A stretch of 64,000 bases of DNA, from assembly GCF_014490555.1 (NCBI RefSeq), contig NZ_CP061032.1:558001-622000 (forward strand), read 5' to 3'. The position numbers and the translations under genes were made by a program. Below, piece by piece: positions 16,805-30,070 of this stretch. Position 1 is the stretch's first letter, and every line of letters starts with the position of its first letter. A model generated the notes under the pieces. The model was not told the DNA's origin and searched no databases. It worked only from the letters and a program-made list of their open reading frames with translations. The stretch comes from Corynebacterium lujinxingii (lineage in GTDB: Bacteria; Actinomycetota; Actinomycetes; Mycobacteriales; Mycobacteriaceae).

Positions 16805-17365
16805 ATGAGTAGCCGCGACGAGCTGGTGGTGCTTCTCGACGACACCGGCGCCCCGACCGGATCCGCACCGAAAGCCACCGTGCACACTGCGGACACCCCG
16901 CTGCACCTGGCGTTTTCCTGCTTCCTGTTCAATAGCGACGGCCAACTGCTGATGACCCGCCGCGCGCTGAGCAAACACACCTGGCCGGGCGTGTGGACGA
17001 ACAGCTTCTGCGGCCACCCGGCGCCGGGGGAGGACCTTGCCGGCGCCGTCATCCGCCGCAGCGTCGAAGAGCTCGGCTGCGCCCCCGACGCGCTGGAGGA
17101 GATCACGATGGTCGTGCCGGACTTTCGCTACCGGGCCACGGATTCGAGCGGCGTGGTGGAGCACGAAATCTGTCCGGTGTTCACCGCGCGACTGCGTCCC
17201 GGCTGCGAGCTCAACCCCTGCGAGGAAGAGGTTGACTCGTTTACCTGGGCCGACCCAGCCGACGTGGTGCGGGCCGTGGAACTGACCCCGTTCGCGTTTA
17301 GCCCGTGGATCGCACGTGAGCTGGAGCAGGATGGGCTGCGGCGGGTGGTCGTCGGCAAGCGATAG
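16805..17365 (+). CDS. idi: Isopentenyl-diphosphate delta-isomerase (type 1)
   Basis: This 186-residue Nudix-fold enzyme interconverts IPP and DMAPP. The catalytic blocks TNSFCGHPAPGE and the metal-binding VEHEICPVFTA and NPCEEEVDSF are present. ATG codons lie at 16799 and 16805; an AAAGGG box ends at 16795, so 16805 has the better spacing. crtB follows after nine bases, making an idi-crtB-crtI carotenoid operon. It supplies DMAPP for prenyl synthesis. The promoter probably lies in the 16710-16790 gap shared with the divergent monooxygenase. Confidence 0.95.
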   Translation: MSSRDELVVLLDDTGAPTGSAPKATVHTADTPLHLAFSCFLFNSDGQLLMTRRALSKHTWPGVWTNSFCGHPAPGEDLAGAVIRRSVEELGCAPDALEEITMVVPDFRYRATDSSGVVEHEICPVFTARLRPGCELNPCEEEVDSFTWADPADVVRAVELTPFAFSPWIARELEQDGLRRVVVGKR

Positions 17366-17374
17366 GCTACAGCG

Positions 17375-18223
17375 GTGAACGATTCGACACTCTCGCGCTA
17401 CGACCGCACGGCGGATGCGGCCGCGGCGCAGGTGATCCGGTGCTACTCCACGAGTTTTTCGATGGCCACGCGGGCGCTGGACCGCGCGACCAGACGGGAC
17501 ATCCGGAACCTGTACGCGGTGGTGCGCATCGCGGACGAGATTGTCGACGGCGCCGCTGCCCAGGCCAACGAGTGCCCCGAAACCGCGCTCGACGCTTACG
17601 AGGAGCTTGTGCTGCACGCCCCGCACCACCGCTTCCACACCGACCCGGTGCTGCACGCGTGGGCGAACACGCACCGCCGCTGCGGGATTAACAACGACCA
17701 CGTTCGCGCGTTTTTCGCCTCGATGCGCCGGGACACCGCCCAGTTGCACTACACCGAGCGGGATTTGCGCGACTACATCTACGGATCCGCCGAGGTCATC
17801 GGTCTGATGTGCCTGGACATCTTCCTGCGCGGCCGCACTCCCAGCGAACACGACCGCCGCGCGATGGAGGACGGCGCCCGCGCGCTCGGCTCCGCGTTTC
17901 AAAAGGTCAACTTCCTGCGCGACCTCACCGAAGACCGCCAGGCGCTCGGGCGTTCCTACTTCGGCGCACCGCTTGACGACGACCTCAAGCGCACCCTGAC
18001 CAGACAAATCACTCGCGAGCTGGACCTGGCCTGCACCGCGATCCCGCTGCTGCCCGCCTCCGCGCGCAGGGGAGTGGCGGCGGCCGAGGCGCTGTTCCGG
18101 GAGCTAAACGAGCGCATCGCCCAAGCCTCGGTCGAGGAATTGTCCACCCGCCGGATCAGCGTGCCCAACCACCGGAAACTGTGGCTGACTGCGCAGGCGA
18201 TACGGAAGGTAAAAAACGCATGA
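17375..18223 (+). CDS. crtB: Phytoene synthase CrtB
   Basis: The 282-residue enzyme condenses two GGPP molecules to phytoene. The first aspartate-rich motif is VRIADEIVDG near residue 57 and the second is NFLRDLTEDRQALGRSYF near residue 177. The GTG start at 17375 gives MNDSTLSRYDRTADAAA. The stop overlaps the crtI start (ATGA at 18220-18223). No GGPP synthase gene is in the window, so GGPP must come from elsewhere. Confidence 0.96.
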   Translation: MNDSTLSRYDRTADAAAAQVIRCYSTSFSMATRALDRATRRDIRNLYAVVRIADEIVDGAAAQANECPETALDAYEELVLHAPHHRFHTDPVLHAWANTHRRCGINNDHVRAFFASMRRDTAQLHYTERDLRDYIYGSAEVIGLMCLDIFLRGRTPSEHDRRAMEDGARALGSAFQKVNFLRDLTEDRQALGRSYFGAPLDDDLKRTLTRQITRELDLACTAIPLLPASARRGVAAAEALFRELNERIAQASVEELSTRRISVPNHRKLWLTAQAIRKVKNA

Positions 18224-19770
18224 CCCGGCAGGATTCGGCAATCGTCATCGGGGCCGGCGTGGCGGGCATGGCCACCGCCGCGCTGCTAGCCAAAGAGGGC
18301 ATGGACGTCACTGTGGTGGAGAAACTTTCCACACACGGCGGCCGCGCCGGCAATGAGACCGTCGGCGGCTTCCGCTTCGACACCGGGCCGTCCTGGTACC
18401 TCATGCCGGACGCGTTCGACCACTTCTTCGCGCTGTTTGGCAAACGCACCGAGGACGTGCTGGACCTGCGCCCGCTGGACCCCGCATACCGGCTGTTCGC
18501 GGAGGGGGAGGCCCCGCTCGACGTCACCTCCGGCCGGGACAACGCCGCGAAACTGTTCGAGACCATCGAGCCCGGCGCCGGTGACACCCTGCGCGAGTAC
18601 TTGGACAGCGCTGAGGAAGCCTACAACCTGGCGCTGGAGCACTTCCTCTACACCACGTTCCGCTCCCTGGCGCCGTTTGCTCAGGTGAAGGGCCAATACG
18701 GGAAACTTGCGCGCTACCTTGCCGAGCCACTGGACCGGTTTGTGGCCCGCCGCTTTTCCGACACCCGCCTGCGCCAGATGCTCACGTACCCGGCGGTGTT
18801 CCTGTCCTCGCACCCCGCTCGGACCCCGTCGCTGTACCACCTGATGAGCCACACCGACCTCACCCAGGGCGTGCGCTACCCGCAGGGCGGATTCGCGGCC
18901 GTGATGGACGCCATCTACAACCTCGCGGTGGAGCAGGGTGTGCGTTTCCGGTTCAACGCGGAAGTCGCCGCGATCGATCACTCCGGCCGCACCGCCACGG
19001 GCGTCACGCTTGCCGACGGCCACCATCTCACCGCCGACCTCATCATCTCCTGCGCCGACCTGCACCACACCGAAACCCGCCTGCTTCCGAAGCACAAGCG
19101 CACTTACCCGGAGCGCTACTTCGCCCCGCGCGACCCGGGCCTGGGCACGGTGCTGGTCATGCTCGGCGTGGAGGGGGAGATTCCCGAACTTGCCCACCAC
19201 AACCTGCTGTTTTCTACGCAGTGGGACGACGACTTCGCCGCGGTATTCGACGGCCCGGCCCCGCAGCGGCCACTGGGTGCGTCGCGCTCGACCTACGTGT
19301 CCAAACCAAGCGCAACCGACCCAGATGTGGCCCCTGCGGGGCACGAAAACCTCTTCGTGCTCGTTCCGGTGGCCGCCGAAGCGGCGATCGGCCATGGCAA
19401 CATGTACCGCGAGCGCGCTTCCGAGCAGGTCGAGCGGATTGCAAGTGACGCCATCGCGCAGATCGAGCAGTGGTGTGGGGTAGAGGGCCTGGGCGAGCGG
19501 GTCGTCGTCAAGCAAACGCTCGGACCCGCGGACTTCGCCGAGCGCTATCACGCCTGGTCCGGCGGATCGATCGGGCCGGCGCACACGCTCAAGCAGTCGG
19601 CGTTCCTGCGCGGGTCGAACAAGAGCCGCAAGCTGGACAACCTGTACTACGCCGGCGCGACCACCACACCGGGCGTCGGCGTGCCGATGTGCCTCATTTC
19701 CGCGGAAAACGTGCTGAAACGGCTGCGTGGCGACACCAGCTCGGCACCGCTTGCCGAGGACTTGCCTTAA
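18220..19770 (+). CDS. crtI: Phytoene desaturase CrtI
   Basis: The protein is 516 residues from the ATG at 18220. The N-terminal dinucleotide-binding motif is AIVIGAGVAGMATAALLAKE, and the CrtI C-terminal signature NLYYAGATTTPGVGVPM precedes LISAENVLKRL. It introduces double bonds into phytoene to make neurosporene or lycopene at the membrane. Translation is coupled to crtB by an ATGA overlap. No cyclase or C50 elongase genes (crtEb, crtYe/Yf) follow, so the final pigment cannot be predicted from this operon. Confidence 0.95.
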   Translation: MTRQDSAIVIGAGVAGMATAALLAKEGMDVTVVEKLSTHGGRAGNETVGGFRFDTGPSWYLMPDAFDHFFALFGKRTEDVLDLRPLDPAYRLFAEGEAPLDVTSGRDNAAKLFETIEPGAGDTLREYLDSAEEAYNLALEHFLYTTFRSLAPFAQVKGQYGKLARYLAEPLDRFVARRFSDTRLRQMLTYPAVFLSSHPARTPSLYHLMSHTDLTQGVRYPQGGFAAVMDAIYNLAVEQGVRFRFNAEVAAIDHSGRTATGVTLADGHHLTADLIISCADLHHTETRLLPKHKRTYPERYFAPRDPGLGTVLVMLGVEGEIPELAHHNLLFSTQWDDDFAAVFDGPAPQRPLGASRSTYVSKPSATDPDVAPAGHENLFVLVPVAAEAAIGHGNMYRERASEQVERIASDAIAQIEQWCGVEGLGERVVVKQTLGPADFAERYHAWSGGSIGPAHTLKQSAFLRGSNKSRKLDNLYYAGATTTPGVGVPMCLISAENVLKRLRGDTSSAPLAEDLP

Positions 19771-19843
19771 CGCGAGATTGGAGGTCTGTAAAAGGATCGT
19801 TGAAACGGTTGAACCTGATCGGAGCGTAGGTACGTTGGCGGAC

Positions 19844-20392
19844 ATGGCTTCCAAGATTGCAAAGACGTTGTCCGCTGCAACCGCGCTCGCCGCACTGGCG
19901 GGCGGATTCTTTGGCGCCGGTGCTGCGCACGCGCAGACGTCGTCGGTCGGCCCGAACGTGGACGTCAACAAGTGGGTCCAGATGGGGTGGGATACCTACA
20001 ACGGCACGGTGCTCAGCAACGGCAGCGGCTTCCTGCTCAAGCCGGCCACCGGCGAATCCCTGCCTGCAGACCAGGCCAAGGCCGCACTGACCCAGCCGCT
20101 CGCCGCGAAGGAAGACAACTCCATCACCCTGAACTTCAATGACGGCCGCCTGTCCTACTCCGACGGGTGCAACTCCGGCGGAGCGTCCTACTCTGTGGAC
20201 AAGCGCGGCACGATCAAGGTGGGCAACCTCGCCGAAACGATGCGCCTGTGCGATCCGACCACCGCGAACAAGGCCGACGAGCTCAAGGCGATCCTGCGTG
20301 CGAACCCCCAGGTGCGGTTGCTTGACGACGACACCGTCGCCCTCGCAGCCCAAGGCAAAATGATCGAGTTTGTGAAGACGGCCGGCGAGTAG
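19844..20392 (+). CDS. Exported META/HslJ-like domain protein
   Basis: The ATG at 19844 gives 182 residues with a signal peptide (MASKIAKTLSAATALAAL, cleavage after AHA near residue 29). The C-terminal half has the META-like pattern SITLNFNDGRLSYSDGCNSG, YSVDKRGTIKVGNLAETM and a following RLC. Cys residues at CNSGG and RLCDP could form a disulphide. META domains in HslJ relatives are linked to stress or novobiocin resistance, but no function is proved. The 73-base gap from crtI contains no clear terminator. Confidence 0.7.
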   Translation: MASKIAKTLSAATALAALAGGFFGAGAAHAQTSSVGPNVDVNKWVQMGWDTYNGTVLSNGSGFLLKPATGESLPADQAKAALTQPLAAKEDNSITLNFNDGRLSYSDGCNSGGASYSVDKRGTIKVGNLAETMRLCDPTTANKADELKAILRANPQVRLLDDDTVALAAQGKMIEFVKTAGE

Positions 20393-20415
20393 TCGTCGTC
20401 TGTAGGGTGGGGCGC

Positions 20416-21084
20416 ATGATTCGCTTTACTCGCACCACGTTTATCCCGCTCGTTGCCACGGCGCTCGTGCTCGGTGGCTGCTCGGAAGCGCAGTCCAATG
20501 CAGATTCGTCCGCGACCTCGACGCTCGAGGCCGTGGATACTGTCACGGTTACCGACAATGAGGGCGAGAAAGAGGTTCCGCTCAATCCCGAGCGTGTCGC
20601 AGCGCCGGATGGTCGCGCCGCCGAGCTGCTTGAATCCTGGGGTGTAGAGACGGTGGCACCGAACGCTGGCCCGGACGTGATCTTCGCCGACGAGGACATC
20701 GCTTCCGGCAACGTTGTTTTGAACTTCGCCCCACGTGACGATGAACCCTTCGACCGCGAACTCATCCGCCAGGCCCTCGAGATGGGCGACATCTTTGGCA
20801 AACAGGACGAGGCGGAGCAGATCGTCGGCGAGTTCACGCAGGCTGTCATGCGCGCCCGCGAGACTTACAACCCTGCGCAGACAGTCGAGATTTCTAGCGA
20901 TGAGTTGGCGCAGCTTGCCGACGTCATCGGCTTTACCCCGGCCGACGGCACCCCCGATTGGCTGCTTACGGTTCATCCGCAGGACTCGGACGCCAACCAC
21001 GTGTACGTCGCACCGGAGGGGGCCGGCTGGTCCATCGTGACCTACACCGAGATTCTCAACGACCTTTCGGATCAGATGCAGTAG
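20416..21084 (+). CDS. Lipoprotein with degenerate periplasmic-binding-protein (siderophore-type) fold
   Basis: The 222-residue protein starts MIRFTRTTFIPLVATALV and has the lipobox LVLGGC at residues 18-23, so it is lipid-anchored outside the membrane. The mature part begins TVTVTDNEGEKEVPLNPERV, the N-terminal strand pattern of TroA/FhuD-like binding proteins, but it is shorter than a full binding protein (about 300 residues) and no ABC permease is adjacent. It may be a reduced or repurposed binding protein. Confidence 0.65.
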   Translation: MIRFTRTTFIPLVATALVLGGCSEAQSNADSSATSTLEAVDTVTVTDNEGEKEVPLNPERVAAPDGRAAELLESWGVETVAPNAGPDVIFADEDIASGNVVLNFAPRDDEPFDRELIRQALEMGDIFGKQDEAEQIVGEFTQAVMRARETYNPAQTVEISSDELAQLADVIGFTPADGTPDWLLTVHPQDSDANHVYVAPEGAGWSIVTYTEILNDLSDQMQ

Positions 21085-21100
21085 CGCTTGTCGACGATTT

Positions 21101-21145
21101 CACCCGGGCCATTTTTGTGTATTGGCCTGGGTGTTTGTGTTTTGT
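21101..21145 (+). terminator. Terminator after the lipoprotein gene
   Basis: CACCCGGGCCA (21101-21111) and TGGCCTGGGTG (21123-21133) pair with one G-T, followed by a T-rich run (TTTGTGTTTTGTT). This isolates the rrn operon from upstream transcription. Confidence 0.75.
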
Positions 21146-21701
21146 TGCTGGTTCGTGGTTATATTTTCATCCGTTGCTTCGAGCGCCTGAGGGTGCGAGA
21201 GGGAACAAGATAACTAAACGAGGTTGCCGTTGGGTGAACGGTGGTTGAACTTGGGTTTGACTTTTGTTTGCTTGGTTGTGTAACTTCGTGTGAGCCGCTT
21301 CGGCAGGCTGGCTGGTTTGGTCGGTGTGTTGGGTGTGCTGGTGTTGTTTGAGAACTCGATAGTGTGCCAATGCATTTGATTTTTTGTTGTTGTGTGCTTG
21401 GTGTTGTATGCCGCGTGGGTGTGCATGCCTTTTGGTGTGTGCCGGTGGTGGTTGGGTGAACCAATGATTGCCTGACTGCTTTTTGCGTGGTGTGCTTCAC
21501 GTTTTGTGAGTGCATGATGTTTTTGCCGGTCCTGTTGTTTTGCCCCGTCGGGCTGTTGGGGCCGGTTGGGAGTTGTTTTTGGCTTCCGGTAATGTTTGGA
21601 TTTTTGCCAGTCCAGCATCGCGTTGTTGTGGTGTTGGTTGGTTTGTTTTTGGTTGGGTTTTGGGCTTTTCACGGCCTGTTTCACGTTGTTTTGTTGAAAC
21701 T
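21146..21701 (+). promoter_or_regulatory. rrn leader with candidate promoter and boxA-like antitermination site
   Basis: The 555-base AT-richer leader has no gene. A -35 TTGACT (21257-21262) and a -10-like TGTAAC (21279-21284), 16 bases apart, form one candidate promoter; TATATT at 21160-21165 may be a -10 for another. GTGTTGTTTGAGAACTCGAT followed by AGTGTG (about 21341-21366) matches the boxA/boxC antitermination region known from mycobacterial rrn leaders. A related copy occurs in the 16S-23S spacer. Confidence 0.55.
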
Positions 21702-26745
<5,044 letters not shown>

Positions 26746-26904
26746 TTTGCGCACACAAAAGGTGCAAACAACACAACAAAACAAAAACGAACTGTTCGCG
26801 TCCACTATGCAGTCCTGACACAACACACCACCATGTCACGGACAACACATAATTTGAATACTGGTCACCACACGCTGGACGACCCGGCACACACCCCAAG
26901 GATG

Positions 26905-27023
26905 TGTCGGTGGTTGATAGCGGCGGGGAAACGCCCGGTCCCATTCCGAACCCGGAAGCTAAGCCCGCCCGCGCCGATGGTACTGCCCCCGGGAGGGAGT
27001 GGGAGAGTAGGTTACCGCCGACC
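26905..27023 (+). rRNA. rrf: 5S ribosomal RNA
   Basis: The 5' arm GTGTCGGTGGTTGATAGCGG and the 3' arm ending GGTTACCGCCGACCCA pair; loop landmarks CCATTCCGAACCCGGAAGCT are present. Length about 119 nt. Confidence 0.95.
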
Positions 27024-27042
27024 CAACAACTTCACACATATG

Positions 27043-27088
27043 AACCACCCGGTCACAACACCACGCGTGTTGTGACCGGGTGGTTTCC
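27043..27088 (+). terminator. Strong terminator of the rrn operon
   Basis: A 19-bp perfect stem (27043-27061 with 27067-27085; core CCACCCGGTCACAACA) with a five-base loop, followed by TTTCCTTT. Confidence 0.93.
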
Positions 27089-27109
27089 TTTGCACCCCAC
27101 ACCTTCCTT

Positions 27110-28078
27110 TCAGTAGTGGGTGGTGCCGGCTGTGCTGAAGTGCCCCGAGTTTTGTTCCTGGGCATTTGCCTTGGTTTCTATTCTTGCTTGGGGCGGGTTC
27201 TGCTTCCAAAATTCGGTTTCCACCTCGATCGGGGTTCGGTATCCCAAGCTCTGGTGGAGTCTTGTCTCGTTCCACCATGACACCCACTCGAACGTTGCGA
27301 TTTCTACCTCGACAACGTCATTCCACCTGCTGGTATGGATCAGCTCGTTCTTGTAGGAGCCGTTCACGTTTTCAGTAAGAGCATTGTCGTAGGAGTCACC
27401 GACAGTTCCGGTGGAAGCTGTAATGCCGTGTTGGGTAAGTCGCTCGTTGTACACTACGCTGACGTACTGCGATCCGTGATCCGAATGGTGAATGAGACCT
27501 GTTGTTTCCTCAGCACACCCGATCGCCTGGTTGAGAGCTTGCAACAGCAGTGCTTCGGTGCGCATGGAATCTGATAACGCCCACCCGACGATCCGTCGGG
27601 AGTAAACGTCGGTGACAAACGCGGCGTACACAAAGCCTTTCTTCGTGCGCACATACGTAATGTCGGCCACCCACAGCCTATTCGGGCTCTGAGCTTTGAA
27701 TTCACGCTCGACTAAGTCCGGGCGAAGATCAGGCACGTTAGCTATTCGGGTTGTGATAGGTGATCCGCCTTTGCCTTTGCCAGAAACACCGGCCAGGCGC
27801 ATCAGCCGGGCGGTTTGTTCACGCCCGATATCAGTTCCGTCGCGGTGAAGAGCATGCCACATTTTCCGCACACCGTAGACACCGTAATTATCCCGATGAC
27901 CAGCACTAATGCGTTCAACGAGAACAGCATCGCGAAGGCGACGAGCACCTAATCCACGGGCCTTGGACTGGCGATAACCACGCGAGGTGATAAACCCACC
28001 TGCCCGGTTATTCTTCAACGCCTTACAAATGAACTCGACAGAGAAGCGATTCCGGTATTCATCGATGAACCGGATCAT
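27110..28078 (-). CDS. IS3-family transposase OrfB (DDE integrase)
   Basis: The 322-residue protein has the retroviral-type catalytic core: Asp in LWVADITYV, Asp in IHHSDHGSQYVS and Glu in NALTENVNGSYKNE. The N-terminus carries the HTH_21-type region with YGVYGVRKMWHALHRDG. The reading frame is intact, but the partner OrfA is frameshifted. The last codons (after about QNSGHFS) run past the left terminal repeat at 27135-27158 into flanking DNA, so the native stop seems to lie at or beyond the IS end. Confidence 0.9.
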   Translation of the reverse strand: MIRFIDEYRNRFSVEFICKALKNNRAGGFITSRGYRQSKARGLGARRLRDAVLVERISAGHRDNYGVYGVRKMWHALHRDGTDIGREQTARLMRLAGVSGKGKGGSPITTRIANVPDLRPDLVEREFKAQSPNRLWVADITYVRTKKGFVYAAFVTDVYSRRIVGWALSDSMRTEALLLQALNQAIGCAEETTGLIHHSDHGSQYVSVVYNERLTQHGITASTGTVGDSYDNALTENVNGSYKNELIHTSRWNDVVEVEIATFEWVSWWNETRLHQSLGYRTPIEVETEFWKQNPPQARIETKANAQEQNSGHFSTAGTTHY

Positions 28079-28436
28079 TTCCGGCGTTTCGGGTCGAGTT
28101 CCGACGCGAAAAAGCCGAGGCGGCCTTCAACAGCTCATTAGTGTCGCGTAGCTCTTGAATTTCACGGCGTAGCCTCGCGTTTTCGGCGGCCAAGTCTTCA
28201 GGCACAGGTTCTGGGTTCCCGAACGGCGGGCCTGCTAGGTCCATTGGCGAGCCGTGTGCCATAAAACCCCCAGCTTTAGGGCTACTGCCTGGCACGCGGC
28301 TTGCATCGACATATTTTCCGCCAAGATGCGATCTTCCACGAGACGGACCACGCGGTCCTTGGCATCCGGTCAAATTTTCTTGGCATATCCCAGATTTTCC
28401 CATCTACTCAAACGGAACAAAACCTGGGACACTTCA
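27135..28436 (-). mobile_element. IS3-family insertion sequence downstream of the rrn operon
   Basis: Imperfect terminal repeats CTGAAGTG-CCCC-GAGTTTTGTTCC (27135-27158) and its reverse relative at 28414-28436 bound an orfA-orfB pair on the minus strand. I found no matching 3-4 bp target duplication, so one end may have shifted. It lies 50 bases beyond the rrn terminator. Confidence 0.7.
28059..28395 (-). pseudogene. IS3-family OrfA, frameshifted
   Basis: The expected HTH protein can be read only by changing frame. MPRKFD is followed in another frame by DAKDRVVRLVEDRILAENMS, MQAACQAVALKLGVLWHTAR and QW, and the leucine-zipper end LAAENARLRREIQELRDTNE, LLKAASAF is in the starting frame again. 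At least two frame changes (near 28365 and 28235) are therefore present. A run of T residues near 28103 (on the minus strand) at the SAF codons is the likely site of programmed frameshifting into OrfB. Confidence 0.75.
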
Positions 28437-28533
28437 GTTGCGCTGGATATAACGTGGCACCACCATCCCCATTCCTTTAACTTGGAACGATGCCAGGGAG
28501 ACTTTTCAGGGGAGTCTAATTAAGGAGGCTCTA

Positions 28534-28878
28534 ATGAAATTGTTAAAAACCCCACTCTGGAACCTAGAGGGTGGCGAACCGGTAGACGTTGACCATCATG
28601 TTGTTCGGATTAAGCTGTACAAAGATGAAGTCGTTGCGGAGTTTACGATTTCAGAGCTATGCAGCTTTTTTGGCCTTAAGGATCTGCATTGTTTGCGGCT
28701 ACAATTTGAGGTCTGGCATGAATCGGCATCGTTCGAATGGGACTCTGAGGAATGTGTGCATCTTGAGCAAAAGCCGTTCACGGACTACTTTCACGCTTCA
28801 AAGATTTCCCATTGCTACGCTCCCCCCTCTCCTGATGCTGATCGTGGGGGATGGGAATGGGGGATGAAAAAGCTGTGA
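28534..28878 (+). CDS. Unrecognised 114-residue protein
   Basis: An AAGGAGG box at 28522-28528 precedes the ATG at 28534. The protein (MKLLKTPLWNLEGGEPVDVD…) is soluble, acidic and rich in aromatic residues, with no signal peptide or membrane helix. Base composition is lower in GC than its core neighbours, suggesting transfer. Its final TGA overlaps the GTG start of the next gene (GTGA at 28875-28878), so the two are coupled. Its size and its place beside an IS and a toxin-antitoxin pair would suit an immunity or antitoxin-like protein, but nothing in the residues proves this. Confidence 0.6.
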   Translation: MKLLKTPLWNLEGGEPVDVDHHVVRIKLYKDEVVAEFTISELCSFFGLKDLHCLRLQFEVWHESASFEWDSEECVHLEQKPFTDYFHASKISHCYAPPSPDADRGGWEWGMKKL

Positions 28879-29231
28879 ACAACACCGCGACCCTGACCGA
28901 TTCCCACCTCATCATCGAACCGCGCGGACTCGACAAACTCTGGTCCTTCGCCGGCAGCATCACGGTCCCCTGGGATCACGTGCGTGGGGCAACCCGCGAC
29001 CCCGGCATGAAGAACGAGCCCAAGGGGTGGCGTGGCCCGGGACTGCGCGTCGGACAAAAGATCAGTGGCACCTTCCACGCCGACGGAGAAAACCAGTTCT
29101 GGAACGTCAGCGGCTACGAAAACACCGTCGTCATCGAACTCACCGACGAACACTTCACCCGACTCATCGTCTCCCTGGACAACCCCGCAGACACCGCCAA
29201 CCGGATCACCCAACGGGCCTCAGCCCGATAA
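28875..29231 (+). CDS. PH-like-fold small protein
   Basis: A GTG at 28875 (118 residues, MNNTATLTDSHLIIEPRG) overlaps the previous stop; ATG codons at 28851 and 28857 would add six to eight residues. The pattern LIIEPRGLDKLWSFAGSITV, VPWDHVRGATRDPG, WNVSGYENTVVIELTDEHF and ending DNPADTANRI resembles small actinobacterial single-domain proteins with a bacterial PH-like fold. There is no membrane segment. Role unknown. Confidence 0.65.
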   Translation: MNNTATLTDSHLIIEPRGLDKLWSFAGSITVPWDHVRGATRDPGMKNEPKGWRGPGLRVGQKISGTFHADGENQFWNVSGYENTVVIELTDEHFTRLIVSLDNPADTANRITQRASAR

Positions 29232-29266
29232 ATCCCCACCCCCACAAACCGGAGGCAGCTTTCCTT

Positions 29267-29317
29267 AGAGCTCCTTAAGTAACCACCGGCACATCGAGCG
29301 GTTACTAAAGGAGCTCT
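29267..29317. terminator. Bidirectional hairpin between converging genes
   Basis: AGAGCTCCTT-AAGTAACC (29267-29284) and GGTTACTAAAGGAGCTCT (29300-29317) pair with one bulge. The hairpin covers the last codons of the minus-strand toxin gene and follows the plus-strand PH-like gene, so it can serve both. Confidence 0.7.
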
Positions 29318-29544
29318 ATATACTTCGACCGCGCTTTCATGGCGTGAATCAGTAATTCGTCCCCGTCGGAGGCGACAACCACGACAGTTTCCAAAAGGCG
29401 GGCGTGGGTGTCGAACCCGAGGCGCAGTTCACGCCATTGCACGGGATCATCATCAAGGGGTGCGACCCATGTCGGAAATGAAGCGGCATGGATACCGTCT
29501 TCCTCACTGATGCCGTGCTTGGTGGCAGATGCCGCCACCCTCAT
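29305..29544 (-). CDS. Putative toxin of an RHH-type toxin-antitoxin pair (BrnT-like)
   Basis: The 79-residue protein has KHGISEEDGIHAASFPTWVA near the N-terminus and ETVVVVASDGDELLIHAMKA, followed by RSKYIELL, at the C-terminus. The KHGIs-E…HA start and basic HAMKAR end recall BrnT-type ribonuclease toxins, although the middle differs, so the family is tentative. Its ATG overlaps the stop of the antitoxin gene (ATGA at 29541-29544), the usual antitoxin-first order. Confidence 0.6.
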   Translation of the reverse strand: MRVAASATKHGISEEDGIHAASFPTWVAPLDDDPVQWRELRLGFDTHARLLETVVVVASDGDELLIHAMKARSKYIELL

Positions 29545-29786
29545 GCCGCAGTGATAGCGGTGATCGCCTGACGCATCATCTCTGAACGCGACAGATGCTT
29601 TTCGGCGGCGATCCTGTCGAGCGACTCCAGCTCCTCCGGGGTGAGACGAACCGTAACCACCTGGGAAGCTTCCGGACCACGACCCGGGCGGCCTCGCCCG
29701 CGCTTCTTCAGCGCATCGACGTCATAACCATCCTCCGCCTCGGCAACCCAGGCGTTCAGCTGCTTCTCGGTGATATTAACAGGCAT
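29541..29786 (-). CDS. Ribbon-helix-helix antitoxin
   Basis: The 81-residue protein has a CopG-like ribbon-helix-helix at its C-terminus: SQVVTVRLTPEELESLDRIA followed by AEKHLSRSEMMRQAI. The N-terminal half (NAWVAEAEDGYDVDALKKRG) is acidic then basic and probably contacts the toxin. The ATG at 29786 coincides with the predicted transcription start, so the mRNA is probably leaderless. A palindromic operator overlaps the promoter, as expected for autoregulation. Confidence 0.8.
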   Translation of the reverse strand: MPVNITEKQLNAWVAEAEDGYDVDALKKRGRGRPGRGPEASQVVTVRLTPEELESLDRIAAEKHLSRSEMMRQAITAITAA

Positions 29787-29821
29787 GCAATTAACGTATT
29801 ACGTAATTAGGCGCCTGTCAA
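29787..29821 (-). promoter_or_regulatory. Promoter/operator of the toxin-antitoxin pair
   Basis: On the minus strand TTGACA (29821-29816) and TACGTT (29798-29793) are spaced by 17 bases. The spacer and -10 contain the palindromic sequence AATTACGTAATACGTTAATT, a plausible RHH operator. The start of transcription would fall at the antitoxin ATG. Confidence 0.65.
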
Positions 29822-29954
29822 CTATCTCCCGCAATCGGTTAAAAGAAGTTCCCAACAACGCATCTATAATCCGTTGCGCTCTCATCGAAAAAGAAAACAA
29901 CATCACACTGCCCAGGAGGCAGGGGAACCGTATATTGCTTACGGTGTGAGACCC

Positions 29955-30060
29955 CTAAGGCACAGGCCACTCATCTGCTTCCTTGAGGGCTGCAACGTGA
30001 CGCGCGACTGTGGCCCGCGAGAACCCGGTCTCCGTCTGAATCTCCCTCCACGTTGGTAGG
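29955..30060 (-). pseudogene. C-terminal helix-turn-helix fragment
   Basis: The minus-strand frame LPTWREIQTETGFSRATVAR followed by HVAALKEADEWPVP and a TAG at 29955 is a textbook HTH. It has no start codon of its own; upstream, the frame runs directly into the repeat array, so the array or its formation removed the rest of the gene. It is a remnant of a DNA-binding protein. Confidence 0.4.
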
Positions 30061-30070
30061 CGTGTGAGTG

